NCBI RefSeq assembly: GCF_900182915.1
Contig: NZ_FXUG01000006.1
Coordinates: 310,001-374,000, forward strand
Reading direction: 5' to 3'
Length of the DNA stretch: 64,000 nucleotides
DNA from: Neorhodopirellula lusitana
Lineage (GTDB): Bacteria > Planctomycetota > Planctomycetia > Pirellulales > Pirellulaceae
Shown here: positions 1 to 7,801 of the stretch, in pieces
Layout of the letters: each line of letters starts with the position of its first letter
How positions within the stretch are numbered: the stretch's first letter is position 1
Notes under the pieces: generated by a model
What the model was told of the DNA's origin: nothing
Seen by the model: the letters and a program-made list of their open reading frames with translations, nothing else
Databases searched by the model: none
Position numbers and translations under genes: made by a program

Positions 1-2
1 CT

Positions 3-518
3 GTGGTGAGCGGGGGCGTCGATAGTGATAGTCTTCTACATCCAACCTCACTTGGCCGCGTCATGTTCTTATGGTTCTTGGTGACGGCGCAATTTGTCTT
101 AGCTGCATTGCTGGTGCTGTCCTCTCGGTGGACTCCGATTCCTTGGTTGGAGCTATTGATTGCGGCTCCTGGAATCGTGTTGGCGGTGAGCGCTTGGTTA
201 ACGATGGGTTTACGGCGAGTGCGTGTCCATCCCGGTGCAACGGCTGAAACAAAGCTAACGACTTGCGGTCCTTACAGCATCGTTCGTCACCCCATGTACG
301 TGGGGCTGTTGTGGTTCACGGCGGCGTTGTTGCCCAGCGGGTTTGCGTGGTGGCGTCTGGTCAGTTGGTTTGCACTGGTGTTGGTGTTGCAGGTCAAAAC
401 GATTCATGAAGAACGATCGATGGCCCGTCGGTTCGCGGAGTACGCCGTTTATCAGCAGCAGGTTGGGCGGTTGGTGCCTCGCTTTCGCAGCGTCTTTCGT
501 TTTTGGCGTTCGAGCTGA
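3..518 (+). CDS. isoprenylcysteine carboxyl methyltransferase-like membrane protein
   Basis: A small integral membrane protein of about 171 residues with four to five hydrophobic segments. The C-terminal half carries the ICMT/PEMT signature: GPYSIVRHPMYVGLLW at about residues 89-104 (the RHPxY block that helps bind S-adenosylmethionine) and a downstream HEER acidic pair. Family members methylate isoprenylated proteins or phospholipids; in bacteria the substrate is usually unknown. The reading frame is open at the window edge. GTG at 3 and ATG at 63 are both possible starts, and the true start may lie outside the window. The next gene is arsR, about 330 bp downstream, with no sign of co-transcription. 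Confidence 0.75.
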   Translation: MVSGGVDSDSLLHPTSLGRVMFLWFLVTAQFVLAALLVLSSRWTPIPWLELLIAAPGIVLAVSAWLTMGLRRVRVHPGATAETKLTTCGPYSIVRHPMYVGLLWFTAALLPSGFAWWRLVSWFALVLVLQVKTIHEERSMARRFAEYAVYQQQVGRLVPRFRSVFRFWRSS

Positions 519-560
519 ACTGGTGAGTGGTTGGCGTTCACGTGTGGCAGCAATTTCAGG

Positions 561-709
561 TCTAGCAGCCTGTTGATTTTCGATTGGAGTAGGCACAGGC
601 CCTGTGCGGTTCCGCGAAAAGCACTTAAGAACGCAACGACTTTTCTGGCGGACCGCACAATGGAGTGTCTTGGTTACTTGCAACGCGATTTTCAGCAGCC
701 GGTTAGAGC
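561..709. repeat. MITE-like element with imperfect inverted ends
   Basis: The 519-844 intergenic stretch carries no convincing gene. It contains a segment of about 150 bp whose left end (561-582) and the reverse complement of its right end (685-707) agree at about 15 of 23 positions, including the shared pattern CTG-TGA. Such ends resemble the short inverted repeats of non-autonomous elements. No transposase is present and no target duplication is obvious, so this is a weak structural call. Confidence 0.3.
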
Positions 710-792
710 TCTGTGGTGAATGCAAGCTGGATTTGAGTGCCGATCGCCGCCGGGCCCGCTATCGAAATGTGAAATCGAAGGAGAATTACTAA

Positions 793-820
793 TTGACATA
801 TCGGAAGGTGACGATATGAT
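793..820 (+). promoter_or_regulatory. sigma70-type promoter overlapped by ArsR operator (site 1)
   Basis: TTGACA at 793-798 and TATGAT at 815-820 are separated by 16 bp, a near-consensus sigma70 promoter 24 bp before the arsR start. A perfect 7-bp inverted repeat, CATATCG (797-803) and CGATATG (812-818), with an 8-bp spacer, lies exactly over the -35/-10 interval. This is where an autoregulating ArsR repressor would bind. A second site of the same geometry lies at 1267-1290. Confidence 0.75.
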
Positions 821-844
821 GGTTGTTCACCTGATGGAGAAACA

Positions 845-1237
845 ATGGCTGTTCAAACAAACAAGACGAAGTTGACCAACGCACCTAAAAACGAGCCAGT
901 AGCGTCTCGCGGGGCGATCGAGCCGTGTGGGGTGATGGCGGATTTCGCCGAAGCGGCGGAGTGCCTACGGACTTTGGCTCACCCGGTCCGTTTGCGGATC
1001 GTGCAGCTTTTGTTGCAGGGGCGTTACACCGTCGGTGAGTTGGCTGCCGATTGTGGCGTGCCGGACAACGTGGGGTCGGAGCACCTGCGGCTGTTACAGC
1101 GTTGTGGTTTTTTGACCAGCCAGCGGGATGGACGACGGGTTTACTACCGTGTCGCTGAACCCCATTTAGAACAATTGATGGCGTGCATTGAGGGACGATT
1201 TCTGTCGACCGACGTGAACCATCGTAGAATGAGATAG
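845..1237 (+). CDS. ArsR-family transcriptional repressor
   Basis: A 130-residue winged-helix regulator. The core block LRTLAHPVRLRIVQLL (42-57) and the recognition helix around 66-84 (ELAADCGVPDNVGSEHLRLL) are typical of ArsR/SmtB proteins, followed by the wing RDGRRVYYRV. It has cysteines at 28, 40, 70, 87 and 114. C40 (before the core) and C114 (in the last helix) are roughly where the persulfide sensors SqrR and BigR carry their reactive pair, so sulfide or persulfide sensing is plausible given the downstream genes. That assignment is inference. A GGAGA motif precedes the ATG. Two shared operator-like sites suggest that it represses itself and the rhodanese-TauE genes. Confidence 0.88.
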   Translation: MAVQTNKTKLTNAPKNEPVASRGAIEPCGVMADFAEAAECLRTLAHPVRLRIVQLLLQGRYTVGELAADCGVPDNVGSEHLRLLQRCGFLTSQRDGRRVYYRVAEPHLEQLMACIEGRFLSTDVNHRRMR

Positions 1238-1266
1238 CGGTCCTTCGGCCGTTCTATTTGCAATGA

Positions 1267-1290
1267 TATGTCGTCGGGTGGCGACATGAC
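1267..1290 (+). promoter_or_regulatory. ArsR operator (site 2) upstream of the rhodanese gene
   Basis: ATGTCG (1268-1273) and CGACAT (1282-1287) form a perfect inverted repeat with an 8-bp spacer, the same geometry as the site over the arsR promoter. Aligned over 24 bp, the two sites agree at 16 positions, including the GGTG inside the spacer and the trailing ATGA. The site is about 50 bp before the rhodanese start, so the downstream genes may be independently repressed by the same regulator. Confidence 0.6.
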
Positions 1291-1339
1291 GACAAGAGCC
1301 CTTTTCAAATTTAGGCATTCCCAAAGACGGAGTTAAATC

Positions 1340-1885
1340 ATGCAAACGATCAATGTGAATCAATTGGCGGCGAAGCAGTCCGGTGGTGATCTGGACCTAA
1401 TCGACGTCCGGATGCCGACGGAGTACCGGGAAGTTCATGCAGACGGTGCGAAGAACTACCCTCTCGACTCACTTGATCCGGCGGCGATTCAAGGTGCACG
1501 CAATGGGCGTTCGGGTGAGCCGATTTACCTGATTTGCAAAAGCGGCAATCGTTCTAGCAAAGCGGTGCAGAAGTTTTTGGACGCTGGCATCGAACAAGTT
1601 GTGAATGTTGACGGCGGTACGACAGCATGGGTGCAAGCCGGGCTGCCGGTAGTGCGAGGCAAAAAGGCGATCTCGTTAGAACGACAAGTTCGAATTCTGG
1701 CTGGCTTTCTGGCATTGCTTGGCGCCGTACTCGGCTTCTTCGTTCATCCTTACTTCGTCGGGCTTTCCGCATTCGTTGGTGCGGGGTTGATGTTTGCCGG
1801 AATCACTGACACGTGTGGCATGGGCATGATGCTGTCTAAGATGCCATGGAATCAATGTGGAGCCACTGGTTCATGTTCGGTCTAG
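1340..1885 (+). CDS. ygaP: YgaP-like membrane rhodanese (rhodanese + DUF2892)
   Basis: A 181-residue protein with two parts. Residues 1-110 form a single rhodanese domain with active-site loop CKSGNRSS (Cys66), which carries persulfide sulfur between donors and acceptors. Residues 115-170 form the DUF2892 membrane hairpin: two hydrophobic helices after the conserved LERQVRILAG. Order and length match YgaP, an inner-membrane sulfurtransferase. An extra Cys-rich tail (NQCGATGSCSV) follows. A GGAG motif lies before the ATG. The gene overlaps the following exporter gene by 40 bp, so the two are very probably co-translated. It probably receives sulfur from persulfide generated at the membrane. Confidence 0.88.
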   Translation: MQTINVNQLAAKQSGGDLDLIDVRMPTEYREVHADGAKNYPLDSLDPAAIQGARNGRSGEPIYLICKSGNRSSKAVQKFLDAGIEQVVNVDGGTTAWVQAGLPVVRGKKAISLERQVRILAGFLALLGAVLGFFVHPYFVGLSAFVGAGLMFAGITDTCGMGMMLSKMPWNQCGATGSCSV

Positions 1886-2697
1886 CAATCCTGTTTGGTT
1901 GCATCGTCGGTTTTGCACTGGGTTTGACCGGTGGAGGCGGCGGTGTCTTTGCAGTGCCGTTGTTGGTTTACGGACTGGCGGTTGCACCGCGTGAGGCAGT
2001 CGGGATTTCCTTGGCAGCGGTCGGCGGGACGGCTCTGTTTGGTGCTGTGCCACGATTGGTGCGAGGGGAAGTGGAGCTTCGGACGGGGCTGTTGTTTGCG
2101 GTCGCCGGAATGTTGGGTGCTCCTTTGGGATCGTACCTTTCAACGTTGATTCCCGACAATGTGTTGCTGGTGATGTTCGCCGTTTTGATGTTGGTGGTCG
2201 CGCAGCGGATGTGGGCAAAGACGAAGAACCCAAGCCTGCCCAGTGGCGTTTGTAACACCGAGATCAGCCCTGACCGTGATCGGAGTGCCTGCCAGCGGGA
2301 CGATGACGGCAAGCTGCGATTGACTTCCAGGTGCGCTCGTTTGTTGATCTTGGTCGGACTGATGACTGGCGTGTTATCAGGCATGTTCGGGGTTGGCGGC
2401 GGCTTTGTGATCGTGCCCGCATTGGTGTTGTTCAGCGGGATGGCAATTCACCAAGCGGTCGCGACATCGTTGTTCGTGATCGTATTAGTGAGCGTCAGTG
2501 GTGTGGCGTCTCACTTGGCCAATGGAAACGACTTGTCAATTCAGACAACGCTGCAGTTCCTGGTGGGCGGTTTTGCCGGGATGTGGTTGGGCGGCATTGT
2601 CGCCAAACAGTTGAAGGGGCCGACCCTCCAGAAAACTTTTTCAATCGCCGTTGTGTTGGTCGCAATGTTCGTGATCTTTCGGTCATTGCTGGAGTGA
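1846..2697 (+). CDS. TauE/SafE-family sulfite/organosulfur exporter
   Basis: A 283-residue polytopic membrane protein with two homologous halves, each starting with a glycine-rich block: ALGLTGGGGGVFAVPLLVY near residue 25 and GMFGVGGGFVIVPALVLF near residue 180. These are the hallmarks of TauE/SafE permeases, which move sulfite, thiosulfate or sulfonates across the inner membrane. A hydrophilic loop of about 35 residues (near 125-160) joins the halves. ATG codons at 1846, 1855 and 1873 all lie inside the preceding gene, so the overlap is real whichever is used. Beside a rhodanese and a persulfide dioxygenase, export of sulfite formed by persulfide oxidation is the natural reading. Confidence 0.88.
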   Translation: MESMWSHWFMFGLAILFGCIVGFALGLTGGGGGVFAVPLLVYGLAVAPREAVGISLAAVGGTALFGAVPRLVRGEVELRTGLLFAVAGMLGAPLGSYLSTLIPDNVLLVMFAVLMLVVAQRMWAKTKNPSLPSGVCNTEISPDRDRSACQRDDDGKLRLTSRCARLLILVGLMTGVLSGMFGVGGGFVIVPALVLFSGMAIHQAVATSLFVIVLVSVSGVASHLANGNDLSIQTTLQFLVGGFAGMWLGGIVAKQLKGPTLQKTFSIAVVLVAMFVIFRSLLE

Positions 2698-2754
2698 ATA
2701 TGAACTTCCCGCCGGAGCCTCAGGCATTGCATTTGCACATCAACCTCACCGATT

Positions 2755-2775
2755 GTGAAGCATCGGTCGCTTCAC
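2755..2775 (+). terminator. hairpin downstream of the TauE gene
   Basis: GTGAAGC and GCTTCAC form a perfect 7-bp stem with a 7-nt loop, 58 bp after the exporter stop codon. There is no clear T-run, so it could be an attenuating or mRNA-stabilising hairpin rather than an intrinsic terminator. The rest of the 2698-2911 gap shows nothing else recognisable. Confidence 0.35.
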
Positions 2776-2911
2776 TTCGCCTGCCTTACCTGCAGCTGCC
2801 TTATCAATACCCACGATTGAGCTTGAGACGGACCAATGAAGAGCATTCAAGTACAAGTCGTAGCAATCTAACTCTCCCAATCTTCAGTCTTAACGTCAAG
2901 GAAAACTAATC

Positions 2912-4333
2912 ATGTTACTCAAGTACTTCTACGATCAAAAACTCGCTCACGCTTCCTACCTTGTCGGATGCCAACGAGCTAAAGAGGCGGTCATCGTTGA
3001 TCCGGGCCGCGACATTGAACCGTACATCGAATTGGCGGATCGCGAAGGGCTCAAGATTACTGGCGTTGCCGAAACGCACATTCATGCAGATTATGTTTCC
3101 GGGGCTCGGGAACTTGCCGATCGTGTGGGTGCCAAGTTGTACGTTTCCGATGAAGGGCCGTCCGACTGGAAGTATTTGTACTTGGAGCCTTACGATCACC
3201 AACTGCTTCATGATGGCGACCACTTCATGCTTGGCAAGATCCGGTTCGATGTCTTGCACACGCCAGGGCACACGCCGGAGAGCATTTCGTTCGTGTTGAC
3301 TGATCAGGGTGGCGGCGCCGACAAACCGATGGGGATCTTTACTGGCGATTTTGTGTTCGTCGGTTCGATTGGACGGCCCGATTTGCTGGAAGAAGCGGCC
3401 GGTCTGGCGGGGACGGCGGAGCCAGGTGCGCGGGATCTGTTTCGGTCGGCGGAGCGGTTCAAGTCGATGCCGGATTACTTGCAGGTCTGGCCCGCACACG
3501 GTGCCGGGAGCGCTTGCGGCAAGGGCCTTGGGGCGATTCCATCATCCACCGTTGGTTACGAAAAGCTTTTCAACCCAGCCCTTCAGTTCACCGACGAAGA
3601 AGAGTTCGTTAAATACATTTTGGCCGATCAGCCCGAGGCCCCTAAGTACTTCGCAGTGATGAAGCGGGTGAACAAGGAAGGTCCAAAGGTCTTGGGAGCT
3701 GGACATCATCATTCGATCTTGGACGTCGGTCAGGTCAGTGATGCAGTGAAGTCAGGGACAGTTGTTGACGTGAGCCCGTCACCAGACTTTGCGAAGGGGC
3801 ACGTTCCCGGTTCGATCAACATTCCCATCGGAATGTTGGCAGGTTGGGCGGGATGGTTGGTCGACTACGACCGGCCCACTTACTTGATTTGCCAGCCGGA
3901 TCAGTTGGAAGAGGCCGCTCGTGTTTTGCATAAGATCGGAGTCGAAGAAATTGTTGGCGGCTTTGATACCAATCAAGTGCGCGCCGCTGGTCTGGCAAGT
4001 GAGGTGTACGCCACCGGAACGCCTGCAGACTTGTCGTCCGCCATTGAATCCGGAGAGGTGCAATTGATCGATGTTCGATCCAACGATGAGTGGAAAGCTG
4101 GTCACATCGAGCAAGCAGAGCATCGTTTCCTTGGGCGTTTGCCTGCAAATCTAGACGGACTGTCTGGCGATAAGAAGATCGTGGTTCAGTGTCAAAGCGG
4201 TGCCCGTTCGTCGATCGGCGTCAGTGTCCTTCAGGCAGCTGGGATTAAGAACGTGATCAACCTTACGGGCGGCTATGCGGCATGGAAGTCAGACCAACTT
4301 CCGAGTGTTCAAGGTCAAGCTTGTTGCACCTGA
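2912..4333 (+). CDS. persulfide dioxygenase-rhodanese fusion (CstB/BLH-like)
   Basis: A 473-residue three-domain enzyme. Residues 1-250 are an ETHE1-type metallo-beta-lactamase domain with THIHAD (H56, H58, D60), HTPGHT (H120) and GDFVF (D146) supplying the mononuclear iron site; it oxidises glutathione persulfide or a similar persulfide to sulfite. Residues 270-365 form a first rhodanese-like domain whose loop (CQPDQLEE, C327) lacks the normal G-x-R pattern and is probably non-catalytic. Residues 370-470 form a second rhodanese with a proper CQSGARSS loop (C427). This order matches CstB-type enzymes of about 445 residues. A strong terminator follows at 4411. Its products fit the neighbouring TauE exporter and rhodanese. 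Confidence 0.92.
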   Translation: MLLKYFYDQKLAHASYLVGCQRAKEAVIVDPGRDIEPYIELADREGLKITGVAETHIHADYVSGARELADRVGAKLYVSDEGPSDWKYLYLEPYDHQLLHDGDHFMLGKIRFDVLHTPGHTPESISFVLTDQGGGADKPMGIFTGDFVFVGSIGRPDLLEEAAGLAGTAEPGARDLFRSAERFKSMPDYLQVWPAHGAGSACGKGLGAIPSSTVGYEKLFNPALQFTDEEEFVKYILADQPEAPKYFAVMKRVNKEGPKVLGAGHHHSILDVGQVSDAVKSGTVVDVSPSPDFAKGHVPGSINIPIGMLAGWAGWLVDYDRPTYLICQPDQLEEAARVLHKIGVEEIVGGFDTNQVRAAGLASEVYATGTPADLSSAIESGEVQLIDVRSNDEWKAGHIEQAEHRFLGRLPANLDGLSGDKKIVVQCQSGARSSIGVSVLQAAGIKNVINLTGGYAAWKSDQLPSVQGQACCT

Positions 4334-4410
4334 TCTCGGTGGACGGGAGTCGTGACAAGTTCGCACTGGTGTGCGAATGTGGACCGCAACCTACGTTAGA
4401 TCTTCCTCAC

Positions 4411-4442
4411 GCGAGTGTCCCGAATCACTCGCTTTCATTTTT
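4411..4442 (+). terminator. rho-independent terminator after the persulfide dioxygenase gene
   Basis: GCGAGTG (4411-4417) pairs perfectly with CACTCGC (4426-4432) around an 8-nt loop, followed by a T-rich tail ending in five Ts. A second 7-bp hairpin, TTCGCAC/GTGCGAA with a 4-nt loop, lies just upstream at 4360-4377. Together they end the sulfur operon and make any peroxidase start inside this region unlikely. Confidence 0.75.
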
Positions 4443-4504
4443 CATGGCTTGGTTGCCATGGCTTACCTTTTCTCCCAAATCCGAACAAATTCGCTACAAG
4501 TTCA

Positions 4505-5560
4505 ATGAACGCACCTCAGAAACTATTCAACCTTTGCCTTGCTGTCTGTGTTTTGTTTGGATGCCGCCAAGCAATGGCGACGGACTTCGAACCGCTTCCC
4601 CGAACCGCTGCTAAACCAGGCGACACGGCCGAGAAGATCGCTTTGGGCAAGAAGCTGTTCTTCGATCCGCGACTATCGGCCACCGGTACGGTTTCTTGCA
4701 ATGGTTGCCATAACTTGATGGAGGGCGGTGACGATGGTCGCGCTACGTCCATGGGAGTGTCCGGTCTAACGGGGCCTCGAAACGCACCCACGGTTTGGAA
4801 CTCCGTGTTTCAAGCGTCGCAGTTTTGGGACGGGCGTGCCGCAACGCTTGAGGAGCAAGCCAAGGGACCGATGGTTGCTGATGTTGAAATGGGCATGGTT
4901 GGGCACGATCAAGTGATTGGTCGGATTGAGAAGATTCCTGGGTATGTCGAAGAGTTTGGAGGAGCATTTGGCGAATCCGAAGCGGTCACCATCGAAAATG
5001 CGGTCGAGGCAATCGCGGCATTTGAGCGCACCTTGATCACCCCCGATTCGCCGTTTGATCGCTTTCTGGCGGGTGACCAGTCGGCGATCAATGAGCAGGC
5101 GATCCGGGGCATGGAGTTATTCGAGTCCATCGGTTGCACGGAATGCCATTCTGGGCCGGCCCTGAACAACTGGACCGGGGCAGACGACGATGCGGAGTTT
5201 GTTGAGTTCCCTCGCTTCATCGATTCGCCGCTGGTCGACCACTATGACTTGGGAAGCGATTTAGGGAGACTTCAGGTTACCAACCACGATGGCGATGAGC
5301 GTCAATTCAAGGTGCCCGTCCTGAGGAATATCACCTTGACGGCACCCTACATGCACAATGGAAAAGTTGCGTCGCTATCGGAAGCTTGTCGCGTCATGGC
5401 CAGCACCCAGCTCGACGAGGAACTCACCGACAAACAGGTTTCTGACTTGATCGCATTCATGGCGACGTTGGAAGGCGATTTCCCTGAGATCGCCTTGCCA
5501 CGGCTTCCTTCCCGTGTGGGAGAATCGGTGATCGATCCGAGTTCTGTTTCAGACAACTGA
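4505..5560 (+). CDS. ccpA: di-heme cytochrome c peroxidase, lipoprotein
   Basis: A 351-residue periplasmic enzyme reducing H2O2 (or acting as a MauG-like oxidase) with electrons from c-type cytochromes. Two CxxCH motifs are present, CNGCH (65-69) and CTECH (211-215), spaced as in bacterial CCPs. The conserved NAPTVWN, FWDGRA and APYMHNG blocks are also present. The frame is open from 4415, but that start lies inside the terminator. ATG at 4505 gives a lipoprotein signal ending LFGC (Cys20), so it was chosen. The gene is separately transcribed from the persulfide operon, though its position suggests a shared oxidative or sulfur stress role. Confidence 0.9.
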   Translation: MNAPQKLFNLCLAVCVLFGCRQAMATDFEPLPRTAAKPGDTAEKIALGKKLFFDPRLSATGTVSCNGCHNLMEGGDDGRATSMGVSGLTGPRNAPTVWNSVFQASQFWDGRAATLEEQAKGPMVADVEMGMVGHDQVIGRIEKIPGYVEEFGGAFGESEAVTIENAVEAIAAFERTLITPDSPFDRFLAGDQSAINEQAIRGMELFESIGCTECHSGPALNNWTGADDDAEFVEFPRFIDSPLVDHYDLGSDLGRLQVTNHDGDERQFKVPVLRNITLTAPYMHNGKVASLSEACRVMASTQLDEELTDKQVSDLIAFMATLEGDFPEIALPRLPSRVGESVIDPSSVSDN

Positions 5561-5710
5561 ATCCAGTTCAACCGAGTCCACGGGACCGTGTCTTGGTAGA
5601 TAACCGAGATCAAGCGCTCTCCGATTGCCGTTTGCTTCTTCCCTTCCATTGTTTACGCCGTTGGATCAAAGCGATTGATCCCTTCCCGATATCTCCAAGC
5701 AGGTGACCTC

Positions 5711-6925
5711 ATGAAACGCTTCACTCTTCTATTCGCTATTAGCTTTCTTGGTGTGATGGCGGCGGGGCAGGCGTGGTCTCAGGGTTTGCCTGACAACGAA
5801 ACTGTGCCCGGAAGTGCCAGCGGGCCCGGGTTTGGCCGTGGGCAAGGAGCAGGCCGCGGGATGGGGCAAGGGCGAGGCATGGGCCGTGGGTTCGGTCGAG
5901 GAGCTGGCCGAGGTCAAGGAGCTGGCCGGGGGATAGGGGCTGAACAGCCAAGCGAAGACAACGGAGCGGCTTCGGGACCGGACGAAGCGACCGCGGGGAT
6001 GCATGGGCACGACGATCGGCACAATGCTGATCGCGAGGTTTTTCAGTACCTATTGCAGAATCACCTGAAGATCACCCGCACCGTCAATGAGCTTCCCAAC
6101 GGCGTCGAGACACTGACGGAATCCGACGTGCCCGAGATCGCCGATAAGATCAAAGAGCACGTGCAATGGATGGGGTATCGGATCGATAACGTGAATCCGA
6201 TTCGAATGCGAGACCCGTTGTTTGCGGAGATCTTCCAGCACGCGGATAAGATTAAGATGGTTCACAAGGAAACCGAAAACGGTGTTAACGTGATCGAAAC
6301 TTCGGATGACCCTTATGTGGCGAAGTTGATTCAGGCTCATGCCAAAGTGGTATCCGGTTTCGTGGCACACGGCTTCTCCGAAGCGATGAAGAACCACCCC
6401 GTTCCCTCGGGGGAGTCGGCCAACGAGCCAGTTCGTACAGTAGAGAAGAAGGATTCGTTGGACTCCGTCATCGCTGGACACGGTGCGATTGCGAAGTTGC
6501 CTAATGCCGTCATGCAACCTCGGGATCGAACTCGGTTTGTTGTCGATCTCACTGGCGGTGGTGATCCTGCCAAACTTAACGGATCGCTCAAAAACGTCGC
6601 CAGGTACTTGAATATCTACGCTGACGCCGGTGCCAAATCGGCCAACGCTGAAGTTGCGGTTGTCTTCCATGGCGGCGCAACGCGTGTCGTTCTCAATTCG
6701 GAAGCTTATGCGAAAGTGTTTGGAACGACGGGGAACCCCAATCTCGAACTGCTGCACCAACTGCATGAGGCTGGCGTGGATCTGTACGTGTGTGGGCAAT
6801 CCTTGACCGCCAGTGGATCGTCACCCGAGGACGTGGCAGTGTTCATCGAGACCGCTGTCTCTGCACTGACGGCGGTCGTCAACTTGCAAGCGGACGGCTA
6901 CGCCTACGTTCCGCTGGGGAAGTAA
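5711..6925 (+). CDS. secreted protein with GR-rich linker, conserved middle domain and DsrE-like C-terminus
   Basis: 404 residues. A Sec signal peptide ends near AWSQ (residue 24). A low-complexity glycine/arginine/glutamine tract fills residues 40-76. A mostly helical middle part (about 105-240) contains HMxx-like histidines and the paired phrases NELPNGVETLTESDVPE and ENGVNVIETSDDP, which suggests an internal duplication. Residues 275-404 form a DsrE/DsrF-like sulfur-relay fold: FVVDLTGGGDPAKLNGSLKN, a nucleotide-fold core, and YVCGQSL, whose Cys is the likely sulfur-carrying residue. ATG at 5711 was chosen because it begins the signal peptide and follows AGGTG. A sulfur-trafficking role beside persulfide genes is plausible but not proven. 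Confidence 0.7.
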   Translation: MKRFTLLFAISFLGVMAAGQAWSQGLPDNETVPGSASGPGFGRGQGAGRGMGQGRGMGRGFGRGAGRGQGAGRGIGAEQPSEDNGAASGPDEATAGMHGHDDRHNADREVFQYLLQNHLKITRTVNELPNGVETLTESDVPEIADKIKEHVQWMGYRIDNVNPIRMRDPLFAEIFQHADKIKMVHKETENGVNVIETSDDPYVAKLIQAHAKVVSGFVAHGFSEAMKNHPVPSGESANEPVRTVEKKDSLDSVIAGHGAIAKLPNAVMQPRDRTRFVVDLTGGGDPAKLNGSLKNVARYLNIYADAGAKSANAEVAVVFHGGATRVVLNSEAYAKVFGTTGNPNLELLHQLHEAGVDLYVCGQSLTASGSSPEDVAVFIETAVSALTAVVNLQADGYAYVPLGK

Positions 6926-7126
6926 TGCCGTGACGTTCAGAATGCAGGCAAGAACGGTTTGACGAACTTCCGCAATGTGCAAAGTTTCGTAGCATCGCTC
7001 GGCTTGTGAAGGCGATATCATACGGGTTGCACGGCTGACATCCTTTCTTGTTATGAACGTGTTCTAATTGAGGAATGATTCGAGAGAAGCGGTTCGTGTT
7101 TAAGCACCGACTTTAGGAGAGACTAA

Positions 7127-7765
7127 GTGAGAGTTTTATTCAGAAAGCCGTCGTTGAATGCGGTCGTTGTGGGATGCGTATTGCTTTTGATCACCGGTTG
7201 CCAGAAAGCCACGGTGCCTGTTGCAGACGCGGACGCTTCGCCCGCTGGTTTAGCGGCTGACACGGAATCGGTTTCCATCGTTCCGGGACAGTCGCCTACC
7301 ACGGAGCAAAAAGACGCGATGCTGGCCGCCAAGGACGCTTTGTTTCAGCGACTGTCGGGACGACTGATGGAAGCGATGGGGCAACAGGGACCCGCTCAGG
7401 CGATCGCGGTGTGCCAACAGGAAGCGAACGAAATCGCAGCGGATGTTGGAAAAGACGCCGGGCTGAAGATCGGACGTGCCGGTGTGCGATTACGAAACCC
7501 AAAGAACCAGCCGCCTGAATGGGCGAAATCGTTGACCGAAGAACGTGTTGATACACCGACCTTCGTGATGTTGAACAATGGAAATGCGGCGGCTTTGTTG
7601 CCGATCAAGTTGCAGGGGCAGTGCCTGATGTGCCACGGCAGTTCGGATCAAATCGCGCCCATCATCCAAGACCAGTTGGCAAGACTTTACCCGGATGATC
7701 AGGCGACCGGATTTCGAGAAGGTGAACTACGGGGATGGTTCCACATTGAAATGCCTTCCAGCTAA
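7127..7765 (+). CDS. DUF3365 (Tll0287-like) c-type heme lipoprotein
   Basis: 212 residues starting at GTG, seven bases after a good AGGAG site. A lipoprotein signal ends LITGC (Cys25). The folded part (60-210) matches DUF3365: ALFQRLSGRLMEAMGQQG, the RVGRxxxRxRNPKNQPPEW-type block around 115-132, and a single CxxCH heme site, CLMCHG (166-170). These periplasmic PAS-like heme domains are found alone or as sensors and may bind gas or act in redox signalling. Here there is no output domain, so it is probably a stand-alone cytochrome working with the peroxidase upstream. The 6926-7126 gap has no other visible gene. Confidence 0.8.
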   Translation: MRVLFRKPSLNAVVVGCVLLLITGCQKATVPVADADASPAGLAADTESVSIVPGQSPTTEQKDAMLAAKDALFQRLSGRLMEAMGQQGPAQAIAVCQQEANEIAADVGKDAGLKIGRAGVRLRNPKNQPPEWAKSLTEERVDTPTFVMLNNGNAAALLPIKLQGQCLMCHGSSDQIAPIIQDQLARLYPDDQATGFREGELRGWFHIEMPSS

Positions 7766-7801
7766 TATTGCCGCTTCACTTTCCAAGGAAGAGTAACCGA
7801 A

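Noticed and set aside
15-28. A 14-bp sequence (GGCGTCGATAGTGA) shared with the divergent nap promoter at 39185-39198
   Set aside because: At position 15 it lies inside a coding frame with no inverted partner, so it is most likely coincidence.
4415-4504. Upstream in-frame extension of the cytochrome c peroxidase
   Set aside because: It would start inside the terminator stem, and the lipoprotein signal begins at 4505.
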